From: Chitinophagaceae bacterium
Lineage (GTDB): Bacteria > Bacteroidota > Bacteroidia > Chitinophagales > Chitinophagaceae
Direction of reading: 5' to 3'
NCBI GenBank assembly: GCA_025923075.1
Contig: JAICGN010000008.1
Location: forward strand, 1 to 64,000
DNA: 64,000 nucleotides
The translations under genes were made by a program, and so were the position numbers. How positions within the stretch are numbered: position 1 is the first letter of the stretch; each line of letters starts with the position of its first letter. Positions 1 to 9,054 of the stretch are shown here, piece by piece. Under the pieces are notes generated by a model. That model saw only the letters and a program-made list of their open reading frames with translations, did not search any database and had not been told where the DNA came from.

Positions 1-2230
1 AGACAATATTGGCTCTGAACAGATCTTTCAACTGGTCACCGACCATTTTTATCAGGTCGTCTGCATCTAACTGTGAAGCCAATGCCTTACTGATACTGTT
101 CACCGTACTTAATTCTGTCGCTCTTTGTTTAGCCTCTCCCAGTAACCGGTTTGATTCATCAAATAGACGGGCATTTTCCAGGGCCACACTCATGCTATTA
201 GTAAGGGTTGTAAGCAATCGAAGATCTGATTCGGTAAAAGCATTCTCTCTTTCAACATTCTGCAAACTGACGGAGCCTCTCACAACTTCACCAACTATCA
301 TGGGTACAAATAAGGCTGATTTTGGCGGCATTCCTTTGCTTACACCAGGACTTCCATGTTTCTGGGCCGTTTCAACATAGTTTTCATTAATAAGGATTGG
401 TTGTTTAGATTCAATCATCAATTTATTAGCCCAGATAAACGGACGCGGATTACTGTATAGCCGCTGACCTTTTTCGATGGCGTATTGCCAATGTTCCTGT
501 TGTGCCCGATGATCGAATGTGCGGATGATGACCGTTTGCGTATCAAACAGTTCACAGATGCGGGTACCGACGAGATCATAAATAGCCTGGATATTCATTT
601 CCCTGACAAGACCTTCCTGAACACTATTGATAACAGCCAATTCTGCAGTTCTCTGTTCGGTTTCCTTTAATAAGCGACTTGTTTCATCAAACAAGCGGGC
701 ATTTTCCAATGCTACACTCATACTATTTGTAATAGTGGTAAGCAACCGAAGATCAGAATCAGTGAAAGCATTTTCCTTATCTACATTCTGAAGACTCACG
801 GAGCCTTTTACCAAATCACCCACGGTCATTGGAACAAAAACGGCAGATTTTGGAGGTTGACCTTTTGTAACACCGGTACCACCATGCATTTTTGCTGTCT
901 CCATGTAATTAGTGCGAATATCCAGTGGTTTCCTTGTTGCTATCAATTCTTTGCTGCTCCAATTCAGTGGTCTTGATTCAATCGGAAACCTAACACCTTT
1001 TTCTATTGCGTAGTGAAAATGATCTAATCCCTTCTCATGATCAAATGTGCGGATCACCAGCGTCTGCGTATCGGGAAATAAGCTACAAAGACGGTCGCCA
1101 ACCAATTCATAAATTCCTTGTATATCCAGCTCCTTTGCTAACCCTTCCTGTACACTATTGATCACTGCTAACTCCGCTGTACGTTGTTCTGTTTCTTTTA
1201 ATAATCTATTAGTTTCATCAAATAGCCTTGCATTTTCCAATGCAACACTCATGCTATTGGCAAGGGTTTCAAGAAGACGAATATCTGAGTCATTGAATGC
1301 GTTTTCTTTATCTACATTTTGCAGACTGACATAACCCCTTACAACGCTACCGGACAGCAGTGGGACAAATAATAAAGATTTCGACATTCTTGTTCCGGCA
1401 ATAGCCGATAGGCCAAATTCATTTTTCGCCTGTTCTTCTGTGGCTATGTAAATACTTTTTTTCTTATCAATCAGAAGCTGTCTGACTTTATTAATTGGCC
1501 GGGAATCAGCCTTGACCTTTTTGCCATCTTCAAATAAATAATTGAAGTGCTCAATCTTGTTTTCCAGATCAAAACTTCCAATGATAACTGCTTGGGCATT
1601 GAAAAGATGCTGGACCCTATCGCCGATCAGGTTATAAATACCGTGCATATCAAGCTCCTTTGCTAAGCCTTCCTGTACACTATTGATCACTGCTAACTCT
1701 GCAGTACGTTGTTCAGTTTCTTTCAACAGGCGTTTGGTTTCATCAAAACGTTTTGCACTTTCAAGAGCGACACTCATACTATTTGCAAGTGTCGTCAGTA
1801 AGTTTACATCAGAATCTGAAAATGCATTTTCCTTGTCAAGGTTTTGAAGACTGATAACGCCGGTTACTTCATTTCCGGCGATCATCGGGACCATGATAAT
1901 TGATTTGGCACCTTCCCCACGCAATACAGTTTGATTGTATTTTGGTCTTTCCTGGTCGAGATCTTTAATTATCATCAAAGGCTTGGCGTTTTCTACGACA
2001 TGCTTTCTGAAACCTTTCAAAGGCATCGGCCCCGACAATGTTCGGTCGCCTTTTTCATAAACGTACTGGGTTGTTATCTGTTTTGTTGCGTTATCATAGG
2101 TCACAATGTCTATAACCTGTGCATTAAAGATTTCCCTTATCTTTTCGCCAACAAGATTATAGATAGCTTGCATATCCATCTCTCTTACTAGTCCATCCTG
2201 CACGCTGTTTATTACCGCCAATTCTTCCAC
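1..2230 (-). repeat. Tandem GAF-coding repeats, period about 525 bp
   Basis: The DNA encoding the GAF region repeats about every 520-540 bases. Equivalent stretches near 172, 692, 1231 and 1756 all read as variants of cattttccaatgctacactc. The copies closest to the window edge are the most alike, which fits recent unequal duplication inside the gene. The array continues past the left edge. Confidence 0.8.
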
Positions 2231-4693
2231 ACGATGACTCAATTGTTTTGTACGGTCTGCAACTGTTTTTTCCAACTCCCGATGTTTTTCATGCAGCTGC
2301 CTTGTACGCCAGCGTATCAATGAATAGACAACAATGGCGCCTAGAATTGCATACAATAAATAAGCCCACCAGGTGCGATACCACGGGGGCAATATTTCAA
2401 ATGAATACACAGCTTCGTCACTTTGCTTGCCGAAAATATTTATAGCTCTTACATGAAAAGTGTATTTACCAGTTGGAAGATTGGTGTACTCTTTATAATA
2501 ATTATTATCCAGGTCAGACCAACCTTTTTCAAATCCTTCCAGCCAGGTTTGGTATTGCGTTTTGTTTTCCTGTTCAAAATACGGTGCGGCATATTCAAAA
2601 CGGAGTGTATTATTTTTATAAGATATTGAAATTGGCTTACTACTGTTTCCGTACTCTGTACTTAATACTGTTTTTTCAGAACTGATGTGTCTTAATATAG
2701 CTTTAAATGACTGATCATTACCTTTTTCAAGGGTTTCATCATACCTGATCAAACCATCGGTTGTAGCAATCCACAATACACCATTATTTTCAGGGTAAAG
2801 GGATGAAAAGGAAAAATCAGATAAATTATTTAATAGGTTATTCTCTACCTGGTAGCTACCATCCGTTTTTTTGGTGGCTAATCTTACTTCTTTACCTAAC
2901 CTGAACCAGACTCTTCCGTTATTATCTTCCATTGCAATGAATTCAGAAGCCAGACCCCTGGTTCTCACGAAGAAAGTAGTATCATGTATAAACTTCTTTT
3001 TAACATCATCAAAAGTCATTAACGTCGAATCAGTCGAAAAATAGCTGATGCCATTCAGGGTTACCACAGTACCGGTCAAATTATTTATACCATTTTTTGG
3101 ACCATATTCTTCAAAACTTGTTTTAGACAAATTGATACGTCCATCCTCATCAAAGCCGAGAGTGATTTTGAAAACAATTGCATTTTGTGTTCCCGCCCAG
3201 ATCTTTCCATCTTTCGTTTCAGAAAAAGTCCATATCTGGTCTGAAATCCCTTTAATATATCCTTCGAAACGCCATTTGGCGCTGCCTGTCTCTTTTTGAA
3301 AAGCCGCCACACCAAAAGTTCCTCCTGCGATTACTACATCCGGATGCTTTTTGGGATTATATAAATTGGTTATAGAAAGGTCTCCGCTGATTGAAGGCCT
3401 TATTACAGTAGTTTTTTTATTTTTTATGGAATAAAGTCCGTCACCGGGAATCAGTAATTCATCCCCGATTTTCAGAAATCCGAAAATCTGGTTCTGAGGC
3501 ATACCCGTTACTGGTTCGAAATATTTTCTTGAACTATCATATACCAGGACACCATTGGTTGTTCCGATATATATAGTTCCATCTAATCTCGCCATGGATA
3601 GCACTGAAGTACTAATTCCGGATTGAAGTGTGAACTGAGAAAATGGCGAGGCTATTTCCACTCGTGAAATTCCATTATCAAGAGCCAGCCATAGTATCCC
3701 TTTTCTGTCCTGATAAATGCCGTAAACTGATTCGTCCTGTAACCCTACATTACGGTTTATAACATTAACAAGTTTTCCATCAGAATTTATAATTACAAGC
3801 CCCTTACCTGTAGTTGACAAAACATAATTTCCGTTTTCCAACCGGAGTCCTTTATATACGAGTGTGCCTGATTTTATTAATCCGTCTGCATCAGTGGTAA
3901 AAGGACGAAAAGTTTTTCCATTATAAATATAGAGTCCGCTGTAAAACATTCCTATCAGCCATTGTTTTTCGCCGTTGGCACCCGCCGGGTACGGCAACAT
4001 TACCTGCATTCTTTCTTTGCCAAGGAACTCGCTACCCTGGATTAAAACCAAAGAGTCATTGACCATTTTATAAAGCCCCAACCCTTGCTGGTGCACATAG
4101 TATTCATCATCTAAATCAAAGGCAAACATAAATTTGCTTTCAGGTTTCCACACCCTGGCATCTCTTGTACCGTCAGGTTTTTTTTCACTTAACCTGAAAA
4201 TATATTCACGGGATTGAAAATAGATCCCTCTTTTTGTTGTGTAAGTTGTCCAAACGTCCAAAAAATTCCGGTATTCAGAGGGGATCGACTGTAATAAAGA
4301 CTTCATAGTTGTTTGGCCCAGGCTGTCCTTCGCTAAAAATCCCAAATCTGAATATGCTCCATAATAAATCGTTCCATCAGTAGCTTTTGTCATTGATCTC
4401 ACCACAATGGCGGCTGAACTACCCTCTTGCGATATTTTTTTCCATTTTATTCCATCATATTCGAGGATATAATTCTGAATTCCGAAATACATCATTCCCC
4501 GGTCATCTTCCTGGGCGCACCATACCTGAGGTAAAGCCTTGAATGTTTTAGCAGCATAATTGGTAATAAAGGGAAGGCCTTTTTCCGATTCAGACTGGGC
4601 ATTTGCAATGCTTGGAAATAAAAAGATTGCACTTATAAAAGGCAATACAATTATTGCCTTAAACAAATTGTAAAAGACAGTGTCTTTCTTCAT
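1..4693 (-). CDS. Propeller sensor protein with tandem GAF domains (3' part missing)
   Basis: The frame is open from an ATG at 4693 to the left edge of the window, so about 1564 residues are visible and the C-terminus is missing. Residues 1-32 form a signal peptide ending near ANAQ. Residues 40-690 hold two-component-regulator propeller repeats such as GILWLALDNGISRVE and GVLWIATTDGLIRYD. A Y_Y_Y-type domain follows (about 700-765), then one membrane helix (about 775-795). After that come four complete GAF-like units of about 175 residues and the start of a fifth, each opening with a helix like AELAVINSVQEGL. The architecture is a membrane sensor that reads an extracytoplasmic signal through the propeller. 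The output domain (kinase, cyclase or phosphatase) lies outside the window. It is on the same strand as the LytS/LytT genes but 146 bases downstream of them. Confidence 0.85.
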   Translation of the reverse strand, partial: MKKDTVFYNLFKAIIVLPFISAIFLFPSIANAQSESEKGLPFITNYAAKTFKALPQVWCAQEDDRGMMYFGIQNYILEYDGIKWKKISQEGSSAAIVVRSMTKATDGTIYYGAYSDLGFLAKDSLGQTTMKSLLQSIPSEYRNFLDVWTTYTTKRGIYFQSREYIFRLSEKKPDGTRDARVWKPESKFMFAFDLDDEYYVHQQGLGLYKMVNDSLVLIQGSEFLGKERMQVMLPYPAGANGEKQWLIGMFYSGLYIYNGKTFRPFTTDADGLIKSGTLVYKGLRLENGNYVLSTTGKGLVIINSDGKLVNVINRNVGLQDESVYGIYQDRKGILWLALDNGISRVEIASPFSQFTLQSGISTSVLSMARLDGTIYIGTTNGVLVYDSSRKYFEPVTGMPQNQIFGFLKIGDELLIPGDGLYSIKNKKTTVIRPSISGDLSITNLYNPKKHPDVVIAGGTFGVAAFQKETGSAKWRFEGYIKGISDQIWTFSETKDGKIWAGTQNAIVFKITLGFDEDGRINLSKTSFEEYGPKNGINNLTGTVVTLNGISYFSTDSTLMTFDDVKKKFIHDTTFFVRTRGLASEFIAMEDNNGRVWFRLGKEVRLATKKTDGSYQVENNLLNNLSDFSFSSLYPENNGVLWIATTDGLIRYDETLEKGNDQSFKAILRHISSEKTVLSTEYGNSSKPISISYKNNTLRFEYAAPYFEQENKTQYQTWLEGFEKGWSDLDNNYYKEYTNLPTGKYTFHVRAINIFGKQSDEAVYSFEILPPWYRTWWAYLLYAILGAIVVYSLIRWRTRQLHEKHRELEKTVADRTKQLSHRVEELAVINSVQDGLVREMDMQAIYNLVGEKIREIFNAQVIDIVTYDNATKQITTQYVYEKGDRTLSGPMPLKGFRKHVVENAKPLMIIKDLDQERPKYNQTVLRGEGAKSIIMVPMIAGNEVTGVISLQNLDKENAFSDSDVNLLTTLANSMSVALESAKRFDETKRLLKETEQRTAELAVINSVQEGLAKELDMHGIYNLIGDRVQHLFNAQAVIIGSFDLENKIEHFNYLFEDGKKVKADSRPINKVRQLLIDKKKSIYIATEEQAKNEFGLSAIAGTRMSKSLLFVPLLSGSVVRGYVSLQNVDKENAFNDSDIRLLETLANSMSVALENARLFDETNRLLKETEQRTAELAVINSVQEGLAKELDIQGIYELVGDRLCSLFPDTQTLVIRTFDHEKGLDHFHYAIEKGVRFPIESRPLNWSSKELIATRKPLDIRTNYMETAKMHGGTGVTKGQPPKSAVFVPMTVGDLVKGSVSLQNVDKENAFTDSDLRLLTTITNSMSVALENARLFDETSRLLKETEQRTAELAVINSVQEGLVREMNIQAIYDLVGTRICELFDTQTVIIRTFDHRAQQEHWQYAIEKGQRLYSNPRPFIWANKLMIESKQPILINENYVETAQKHGSPGVSKGMPPKSALFVPMIVGEVVRGSVSLQNVERENAFTESDLRLLTTLTNSMSVALENARLFDESNRLLGEAKQRATELSTVNSISKALASQLDADDLIKMVGDQLKDLFRANIV

Positions 4694-4839
4694 AATTGTA
4701 GTTTAAGTAACAAGGACTTTCAATGGAAAAGGGCTAGGTGGCTTTTGCAGGGGGTAGAGACTATCTATCTGTCTCTAAATGTATATAAAATTCTTTTAAA
4801 GTCGAATTGAATAGCTGAGAAAACAAATAAATACAATGT

Positions 4840-5586
4840 TTAAAGGCCAAGTATCGCCTTTAATTTTGGATAACCGGTGCGGCTTACCGGAACTTTGACG
4901 CCGGAGCGAAGTACCGCAACATGATTTTCTTTTTCATAGGGGTCAATTCTGGTTATTTGCTGCAGGTTGACAATGTACGAACGATGAGAACGGACAAATT
5001 GGGAAGGATCGAGCACTTGCTCGAAATGACTCATCGTTTTATTTTTCAAAAAATAGCCTTCTTTGGTAAATACTTTTACAAAATCATCGGCAGCTTCTAA
5101 ATAAAATATATCCTGCACGGGAATTATTTTGATCTTGCTTCCGTCTTTAATTACTATTCGTTGGTTTTGCGGTGCAGTTAACGCAACATCATCCAGCAAT
5201 TGTTTTGTTTGCTTTTCGCCGGCTGACTTATTTTTTTGTTCTCTCCATTTTTTAATTGCTTTTTCAAAACGTTCCTGGTTAAATGGTTTTAGTAAATAAT
5301 CGATAGCATGCGCTTCGAAGGCCTTGATGGCATATTCATCAAATGCCGTGGCAAATATTACCGCCGGGGGATTCTCGATGAGCTCGAGCATTTCAAAGCC
5401 ATTGATCTTTGGCATTTGAATATCAAGAATGATCAGATCAGGCTTGTATTGTTGAATGGCTTTTACTCCTTCATAGCCGTTACTGCAAACTTGTGACACA
5501 ACAAGATCAGGAATATGCTGTATGTATTCGATCACGATGCTTCTGGCCAGTGGCTCATCGTCTATAATGATTACTTTGCTGCTCAT
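4840..5586 (-). CDS. LytTR-family response regulator
   Basis: This 248-residue regulator has an N-terminal receiver domain with the acidic pair in IDDEPLAR, the phospho-acceptor Asp in LIILDIQMPK (near residue 55) and the conserved Lys in YLLKPF. A C-terminal LytTR DNA-binding domain (about 145-245) carries typical motifs such as VRSHRSYIVNL. The start codon overlaps the stop of the upstream kinase gene by four bases (ATGA), so the two are translationally coupled. It should act as the transcriptional output of that kinase. The closest named relatives are LytT/AlgR-type regulators. The targets are not visible from the sequence, although the operon's own LiaF-like protein is a reasonable guess. 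Confidence 0.93.
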   Translation of the reverse strand: MSSKVIIIDDEPLARSIVIEYIQHIPDLVVSQVCSNGYEGVKAIQQYKPDLIILDIQMPKINGFEMLELIENPPAVIFATAFDEYAIKAFEAHAIDYLLKPFNQERFEKAIKKWREQKNKSAGEKQTKQLLDDVALTAPQNQRIVIKDGSKIKIIPVQDIFYLEAADDFVKVFTKEGYFLKNKTMSHFEQVLDPSQFVRSHRSYIVNLQQITRIDPYEKENHVAVLRSGVKVPVSRTGYPKLKAILGL

Positions 5587-6617
5587 GACTGTGGAATTTT
5601 TATAACAGTTGTAAAGATATTTTCTTTTGTTTCAGTGCTTACCAAATCATTTCTTGCGAATAGTAGGTACAATCTCCTTTGTACCGATTGTAATCCAAAG
5701 CCGGTTCCTTTTGGCGCTGACGTTTCCGGATCAAAAGGATTGGTTACGGACAATACCAGCTGGTTGTCTTCTTTTGCTGCCTTTAAATTGATCTCTATCT
5801 CATCCACAGTATCATACAATCCGAATTTGATGGCATTTTCCATTACGGGTTGTAAAAGCAATGCTGGAAGTTTCATTTCGCTGAGAGCTTCATCATATTC
5901 AATTTTTGTCGATAACCGATGGCCGAATCTTACCTTTTCAATATCAAGATAAAGCTGCAGGTATTGCAATTCTTCTTTTAGCGTTACCCATTGGTGCTCT
6001 TCCTTTTTTATAGTTCCCCTTAAAAAATCAGAAAGTTGCTGAACCATTTTTCTTGCTTCTTCCGGTCTTGACCCGATCAGCGCATTAATACTATTTAAAC
6101 TATTAAACAAAAAATGTGGTTGTAATTGCTGCCGCAGTTTAAAAAGTTCAGCTTCTTTTGCTAATTTTTCTGCATCCTGTTTTCTCTGCTCCTGTTCGCT
6201 TTGTTCCTGCCAGTTGTACCAGATCACACTGACAAGGATAAGACAGCCCAGTAAAAGAAAATCGAGACTGGCCCGTACCCACAACGAGCGATTAAAGAAC
6301 GTTATATACTCGCTATCGTCGGCAAATATGTGTTTCAAAATAACCTTAGTCAGTAAAATTGCAATTATTGTAAACAAGATGCACCAGGTAACGAGATGGA
6401 AATATTTTTCTCTTTGCGGTAAATAATAACGGAGCATCATGATGATAAGCACACACGTTAGAATGAGGAGGCCATCATTCACTACGCTATCGATGACAGC
6501 AGCTGTCCAGCTTAGCCCGAACCATCTTAATAGAAGGATATGATCTGCAGCTATTATCAACCAAGAGATGCTGAAAATAATTTTGAACCTCAATACAGAT
6601 AGTGGGGAATTGGCCAT
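5583..6617 (-). CDS. LytS/YehU-type sensor histidine kinase
   Basis: The protein has 344 residues. Four hydrophobic segments lie within residues 10-130, followed by a short linker and a His_kinase (PF06580) domain whose phospho-acceptor histidine is in QLQPHFLFNSLNSI (near residue 168). The ATPase domain keeps its N-box (LQPVMENAIKFG) and its glycine box (GTGFGLQSVQRR), so it should be catalytically active. There is no obvious periplasmic sensor domain, so signal detection probably occurs within the membrane, as in cell-envelope stress kinases. It lies between the DUF4288 gene (3 bases away) and the LytTR regulator (overlapping), in one operon with the LiaF-like protein. Confidence 0.93.
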   Translation of the reverse strand: MANSPLSVLRFKIIFSISWLIIAADHILLLRWFGLSWTAAVIDSVVNDGLLILTCVLIIMMLRYYLPQREKYFHLVTWCILFTIIAILLTKVILKHIFADDSEYITFFNRSLWVRASLDFLLLGCLILVSVIWYNWQEQSEQEQRKQDAEKLAKEAELFKLRQQLQPHFLFNSLNSINALIGSRPEEARKMVQQLSDFLRGTIKKEEHQWVTLKEELQYLQLYLDIEKVRFGHRLSTKIEYDEALSEMKLPALLLQPVMENAIKFGLYDTVDEIEINLKAAKEDNQLVLSVTNPFDPETSAPKGTGFGLQSVQRRLYLLFARNDLVSTETKENIFTTVIKIPQS

Positions 6618-6620
6618 GCG

Positions 6621-6980
6621 TTACACAAGTTGCAATAATTGATGTGAATCGGAATGAAGTATGCCTTGTGCCTTCTTGTTCACAATATCGGTGTAAATAT
6701 CGCCATCATCTCTTTCCTCTATGCGGGAATACAATTCTGCACCATCGATCATTTCGCCGATTTTATACAACTCACTTACATTAATAAATTTCCACTGTAC
6801 CAACTCGTGTTTCAGATTATAGAATTTTTCTTCTTCCTTTTTACCTGTATGTTGGGCTTTATAAAATGCATCTTCTTTGTTGGAGGCATTGATTAATCTG
6901 AGTTGTTCATCAAATTGCGGAGTATGATCCCCATCGCCGCAAACAATCCGGTAAACGATTTTAGCAAGATACCAGTTCAT
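6621..6980 (-). CDS. DUF4288 domain protein
   Basis: This is a 119-residue soluble protein. The opening WYLAKIVYRIVCGDGDHTPQ and the following QFDEQLRLI are characteristic of DUF4288, a small domain of unknown function common in Bacteroidota. The start at 6980 directly precedes this conserved segment. It sits three bases upstream of the LytS-type kinase gene and downstream of the LiaF-like gene on the same strand, so it is most likely co-transcribed with the stress-response pair. No catalytic motif is apparent. Its presence inside a sensory operon suggests an accessory role, but nothing in the sequence defines it. Confidence 0.85.
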   Translation of the reverse strand: MNWYLAKIVYRIVCGDGDHTPQFDEQLRLINASNKEDAFYKAQHTGKKEEEKFYNLKHELVQWKFINVSELYKIGEMIDGAELYSRIEERDDGDIYTDIVNKKAQGILHSDSHQLLQLV

Positions 6981-7030
6981 ATAAAAAGGTTGAGATTAAG
7001 GTTAAGGTTTAGATTTAGAAAGAGACAGGC

Positions 7031-7858
7031 TTAAAAGCTCTTTATGTCAATGCCACCAAAGATCACAGTGCCTCTTATCAGCAGCGTTTTTTCGGAGGCT
7101 TCAGTTACTGTCTGCATTCTCCTCTTATCCTCAATGCCACCGAAAATGGTAACAGCTTCTGATTTTACTGACCAGTTGGATGGAACAAGTAATTTCGTAC
7201 CGCCAAAAATGGTAGTGAGTTCGATTACTGCCGTGCCGGTAAAATCTGCCTGGGAAAGATCAAGCTCTGTGCCTCCGAAAATATTTTCCAGGGTCCCGCC
7301 TTTAAAATTTTTGGAAATGACGATCTTTTTTGCTCCGCCGAAGATCGACGTGCTTTCTACAAAATCGTCTTTTGAATAATCAATATCCTCAGTAAAAACT
7401 GAATCACTGCTTCCATCAGTCTTCTTTGTACCGTGTAATTTCCACCCGCGGCGGGGACGCAGGATAATAAATAACCCGATTACAATTAATACTACGGGCC
7501 AGATCTGGTTGAATGAAAAGGCAGGGTAAATTCTTCTGAGTAGGAAAATACCGCCAACAAGTACTAATACCAGCCATGCGCCACCACGAAAATTGTGACG
7601 TAGGCCAATGAACAAGCCGAATGCTAGTAGCAGTATCTCCCAACCGAATGCCCAACGAGGAAAACCGGGGATTGATGTTCTCATTAAAGCAAGAACACCA
7701 ATGGCAAGTATAAAAAGCCCTGTCAATAAATTGCTACTCCTGCTGTTTATTATCCCAAATTGGCCTTCTGCGCCATTAGCACATCTTTGCCTTCTTTCTT
7801 CCCTTCTTCTTTGCCGCTCCTGTCTTCTTTCCTCGCGGGAATCCTGTAGCTCTGTCAT
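7031..7858 (-). CDS. LiaF-like membrane protein
   Basis: The protein has 275 residues. A strongly charged N-terminus (Arg/Glu-rich, residues 5-26) is followed by four short hydrophobic helices (about 40-135), including a DUF5668/LiaF transmembrane segment. The C-terminal half is a beta-helix-like LiaF domain with four recurring IFGG motifs (near 173, 189, 217 and 238) and a final VIFGGIDI. LiaF-type proteins hold envelope-stress kinases inactive in Firmicutes. In Bacteroidota they are typically encoded next to LytS/LytTR pairs, as here. It is the first gene of the inferred four-gene operon running down to 4840, and a good consensus promoter lies just upstream. Confidence 0.88.
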   Translation of the reverse strand: MTELQDSREERRQERQRRREERRQRCANGAEGQFGIINSRSSNLLTGLFILAIGVLALMRTSIPGFPRWAFGWEILLLAFGLFIGLRHNFRGGAWLVLVLVGGIFLLRRIYPAFSFNQIWPVVLIVIGLFIILRPRRGWKLHGTKKTDGSSDSVFTEDIDYSKDDFVESTSIFGGAKKIVISKNFKGGTLENIFGGTELDLSQADFTGTAVIELTTIFGGTKLLVPSNWSVKSEAVTIFGGIEDKRRMQTVTEASEKTLLIRGTVIFGGIDIKSF

Positions 7859-7874
7859 AGTTGTAAATTTTAAT

Positions 7875-7905
7875 CAAATCTATGACGGGATCAGACAATA
7901 CACAA
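7875..7905 (-). promoter_or_regulatory. Bacteroidota promoter of the LiaF-like/LytST operon
   Basis: Read on the minus strand, TTG at 7905-7903 is followed after exactly 20 bases by TAGATTTG at 7882-7875, matching the Bacteroidota primary-sigma consensus TTG-N19..21-TAnnTTTG. The -7 element lies 16 bases before the ATG at 7858, so the leader is very short. Confidence 0.7.
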
Positions 7906-7979
7906 TGATCAATGGGTAATACTGGCCGGGATCTCGGTGAATGACGGGAAATGTCCGGTGAAAATGACGGAGACGATGC

Positions 7980-8267
7980 TTAGGACATAGAAAGACCCCA
8001 TTCGAGGCTGTAGGTATCTTTGCTCTCCTTTATGCAGGTAAACAGAAAGCTGGTAATAAAGGGAACATTGATCTGTTCATCGGGAGTTTCTATGGCCATG
8101 GTGCCGCTGACATACGTTTCAGTCGACGACGTTTCAAGCAAGTCTTTGTTGCCAGGTTTTGTTTCGCCAAGACCGGTATACGTATGGCGCAAGGCTAGTT
8201 TTTCAACCATATCTTCAAGAAAAGCTTCTTCGTCTATCGTGGCTTTAATGTGTAGAGTCTTTTTCAT
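7980..8267 (-). CDS. Small unknown protein, paralogue of the 148-residue neighbour
   Basis: The product has 95 residues, no signal peptide and no membrane segment. I do not recognise the family. The C-terminal half looks like alternating beta strands (VSGTMAIETPDEQINVPF, then a strand ending in YSLEWGLSMS). It aligns with the end of the next gene upstream (8426-8872): both have a V-x-GT strand, a VPFIT/VPVAT strand, a Cys-x-KE turn, and a Y-x-x-x-W-x-x-S-x-S terminus. The two are therefore diverged tandem paralogues. An inverted repeat lies directly in front of the start codon. Confidence 0.6.
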   Translation of the reverse strand: MKKTLHIKATIDEEAFLEDMVEKLALRHTYTGLGETKPGNKDLLETSSTETYVSGTMAIETPDEQINVPFITSFLFTCIKESKDTYSLEWGLSMS

Positions 8268-8269
8268 AA

Positions 8270-8314
8270 CAAGTGACTTGAGGGGTTACAATCATCTTTT
8301 TCCCTTGTCACTTG
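8270..8314. promoter_or_regulatory. Inverted repeat in front of the 95-residue gene
   Basis: CAAGTGAC at 8270-8277 is mirrored by GTCACTTG at 8307-8314, and the arms continue imperfectly inwards. The inner edge is three bases from the start codon at 8267, so the structure could be an operator or an mRNA hairpin covering the start region. No T-run follows, which argues against a simple terminator. Confidence 0.35.
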
Positions 8315-8425
8315 CCAGTATCACAGATGCTTGTTCCTTTCTGCCTGTTTATATGATGCTTTTATGGTCAAAACGGTTATAAATGATTTGTGAAAATCTG
8401 AAAGTCTTATGTTAAAGGTCATCGA

Positions 8426-8872
8426 CTAGGAAAGCGAATAACTCCAGGTTATTTTATACTTCCTCTCTTTTTCTTTAGTGCACACTACTCCAAAATTTGT
8501 AGCTACGGGAACACTTACATGTTTTACTGCTCTGTTATCAGGCGCTAAAAAACCGATTCTAAGCGTTCCTTCCACAGGTGAGTGTTCACAACACCAATTC
8601 AGACTTTCAAAATTCTTCCATAGAATATTGTCCAGGACCTGTCCTCTTTTGCCAAAGGATTTTTCTGCATGATGCATATTATTTATATGATCTTCAATTA
8701 ATCCTTCCGCAAGATGAACATTGGTTTCAACAGTTGTTATTGGTGTCTCTTTCATAAAAACCAGTTTTGACTTAAGTATCTTTTCCATGGTAAATAATTC
8801 AAGCGGGATGCCAGAATTTTTACGAACAGAACAAGCTGTTAAAGCCTTTGCTATATAACTGGTTATATCCAC
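8426..8872 (-). CDS. Unknown protein with beta-rich C-terminus
   Basis: The product has 148 residues, is soluble and matches no family I can name. The N-terminal two thirds are mixed helix (including ETNVHLAEGLIEDHINNM). The last 50 residues form the strand pattern shared with the 95-residue protein encoded just downstream (GTLRIGF, VSVPVATNFGVVCTKEK, YKITWSYSLS). The shared tail looks like one domain present in two genes, here with an extra N-terminal region. The genes are 158 bases apart on the same strand. Confidence 0.6.
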   Translation of the reverse strand: MDITSYIAKALTACSVRKNSGIPLELFTMEKILKSKLVFMKETPITTVETNVHLAEGLIEDHINNMHHAEKSFGKRGQVLDNILWKNFESLNWCCEHSPVEGTLRIGFLAPDNRAVKHVSVPVATNFGVVCTKEKERKYKITWSYSLS

Positions 8873-9054
8873 ACAGTAACCCAGGAATAAATTTTGCGCA
8901 ATATTTTTCCCACTATTTTCAGGGGCTGTTCAATATGTTTGAATTTTAAAGGCTGCTTTTTGACCGGGCCTGTTAGAGGTAATTTAGAATAGTTGATTAC
9001 CTGGGCAGTTTAAGAGAAAATCAACATAATATCCATTATTAAGGCAGGGAGATT

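Noticed and set aside
9-670. Plus-strand frames of 123 and 61 residues at the left edge
   Set aside because: They are antisense to the well-supported GAF-coding gene and look like frames created by its composition.
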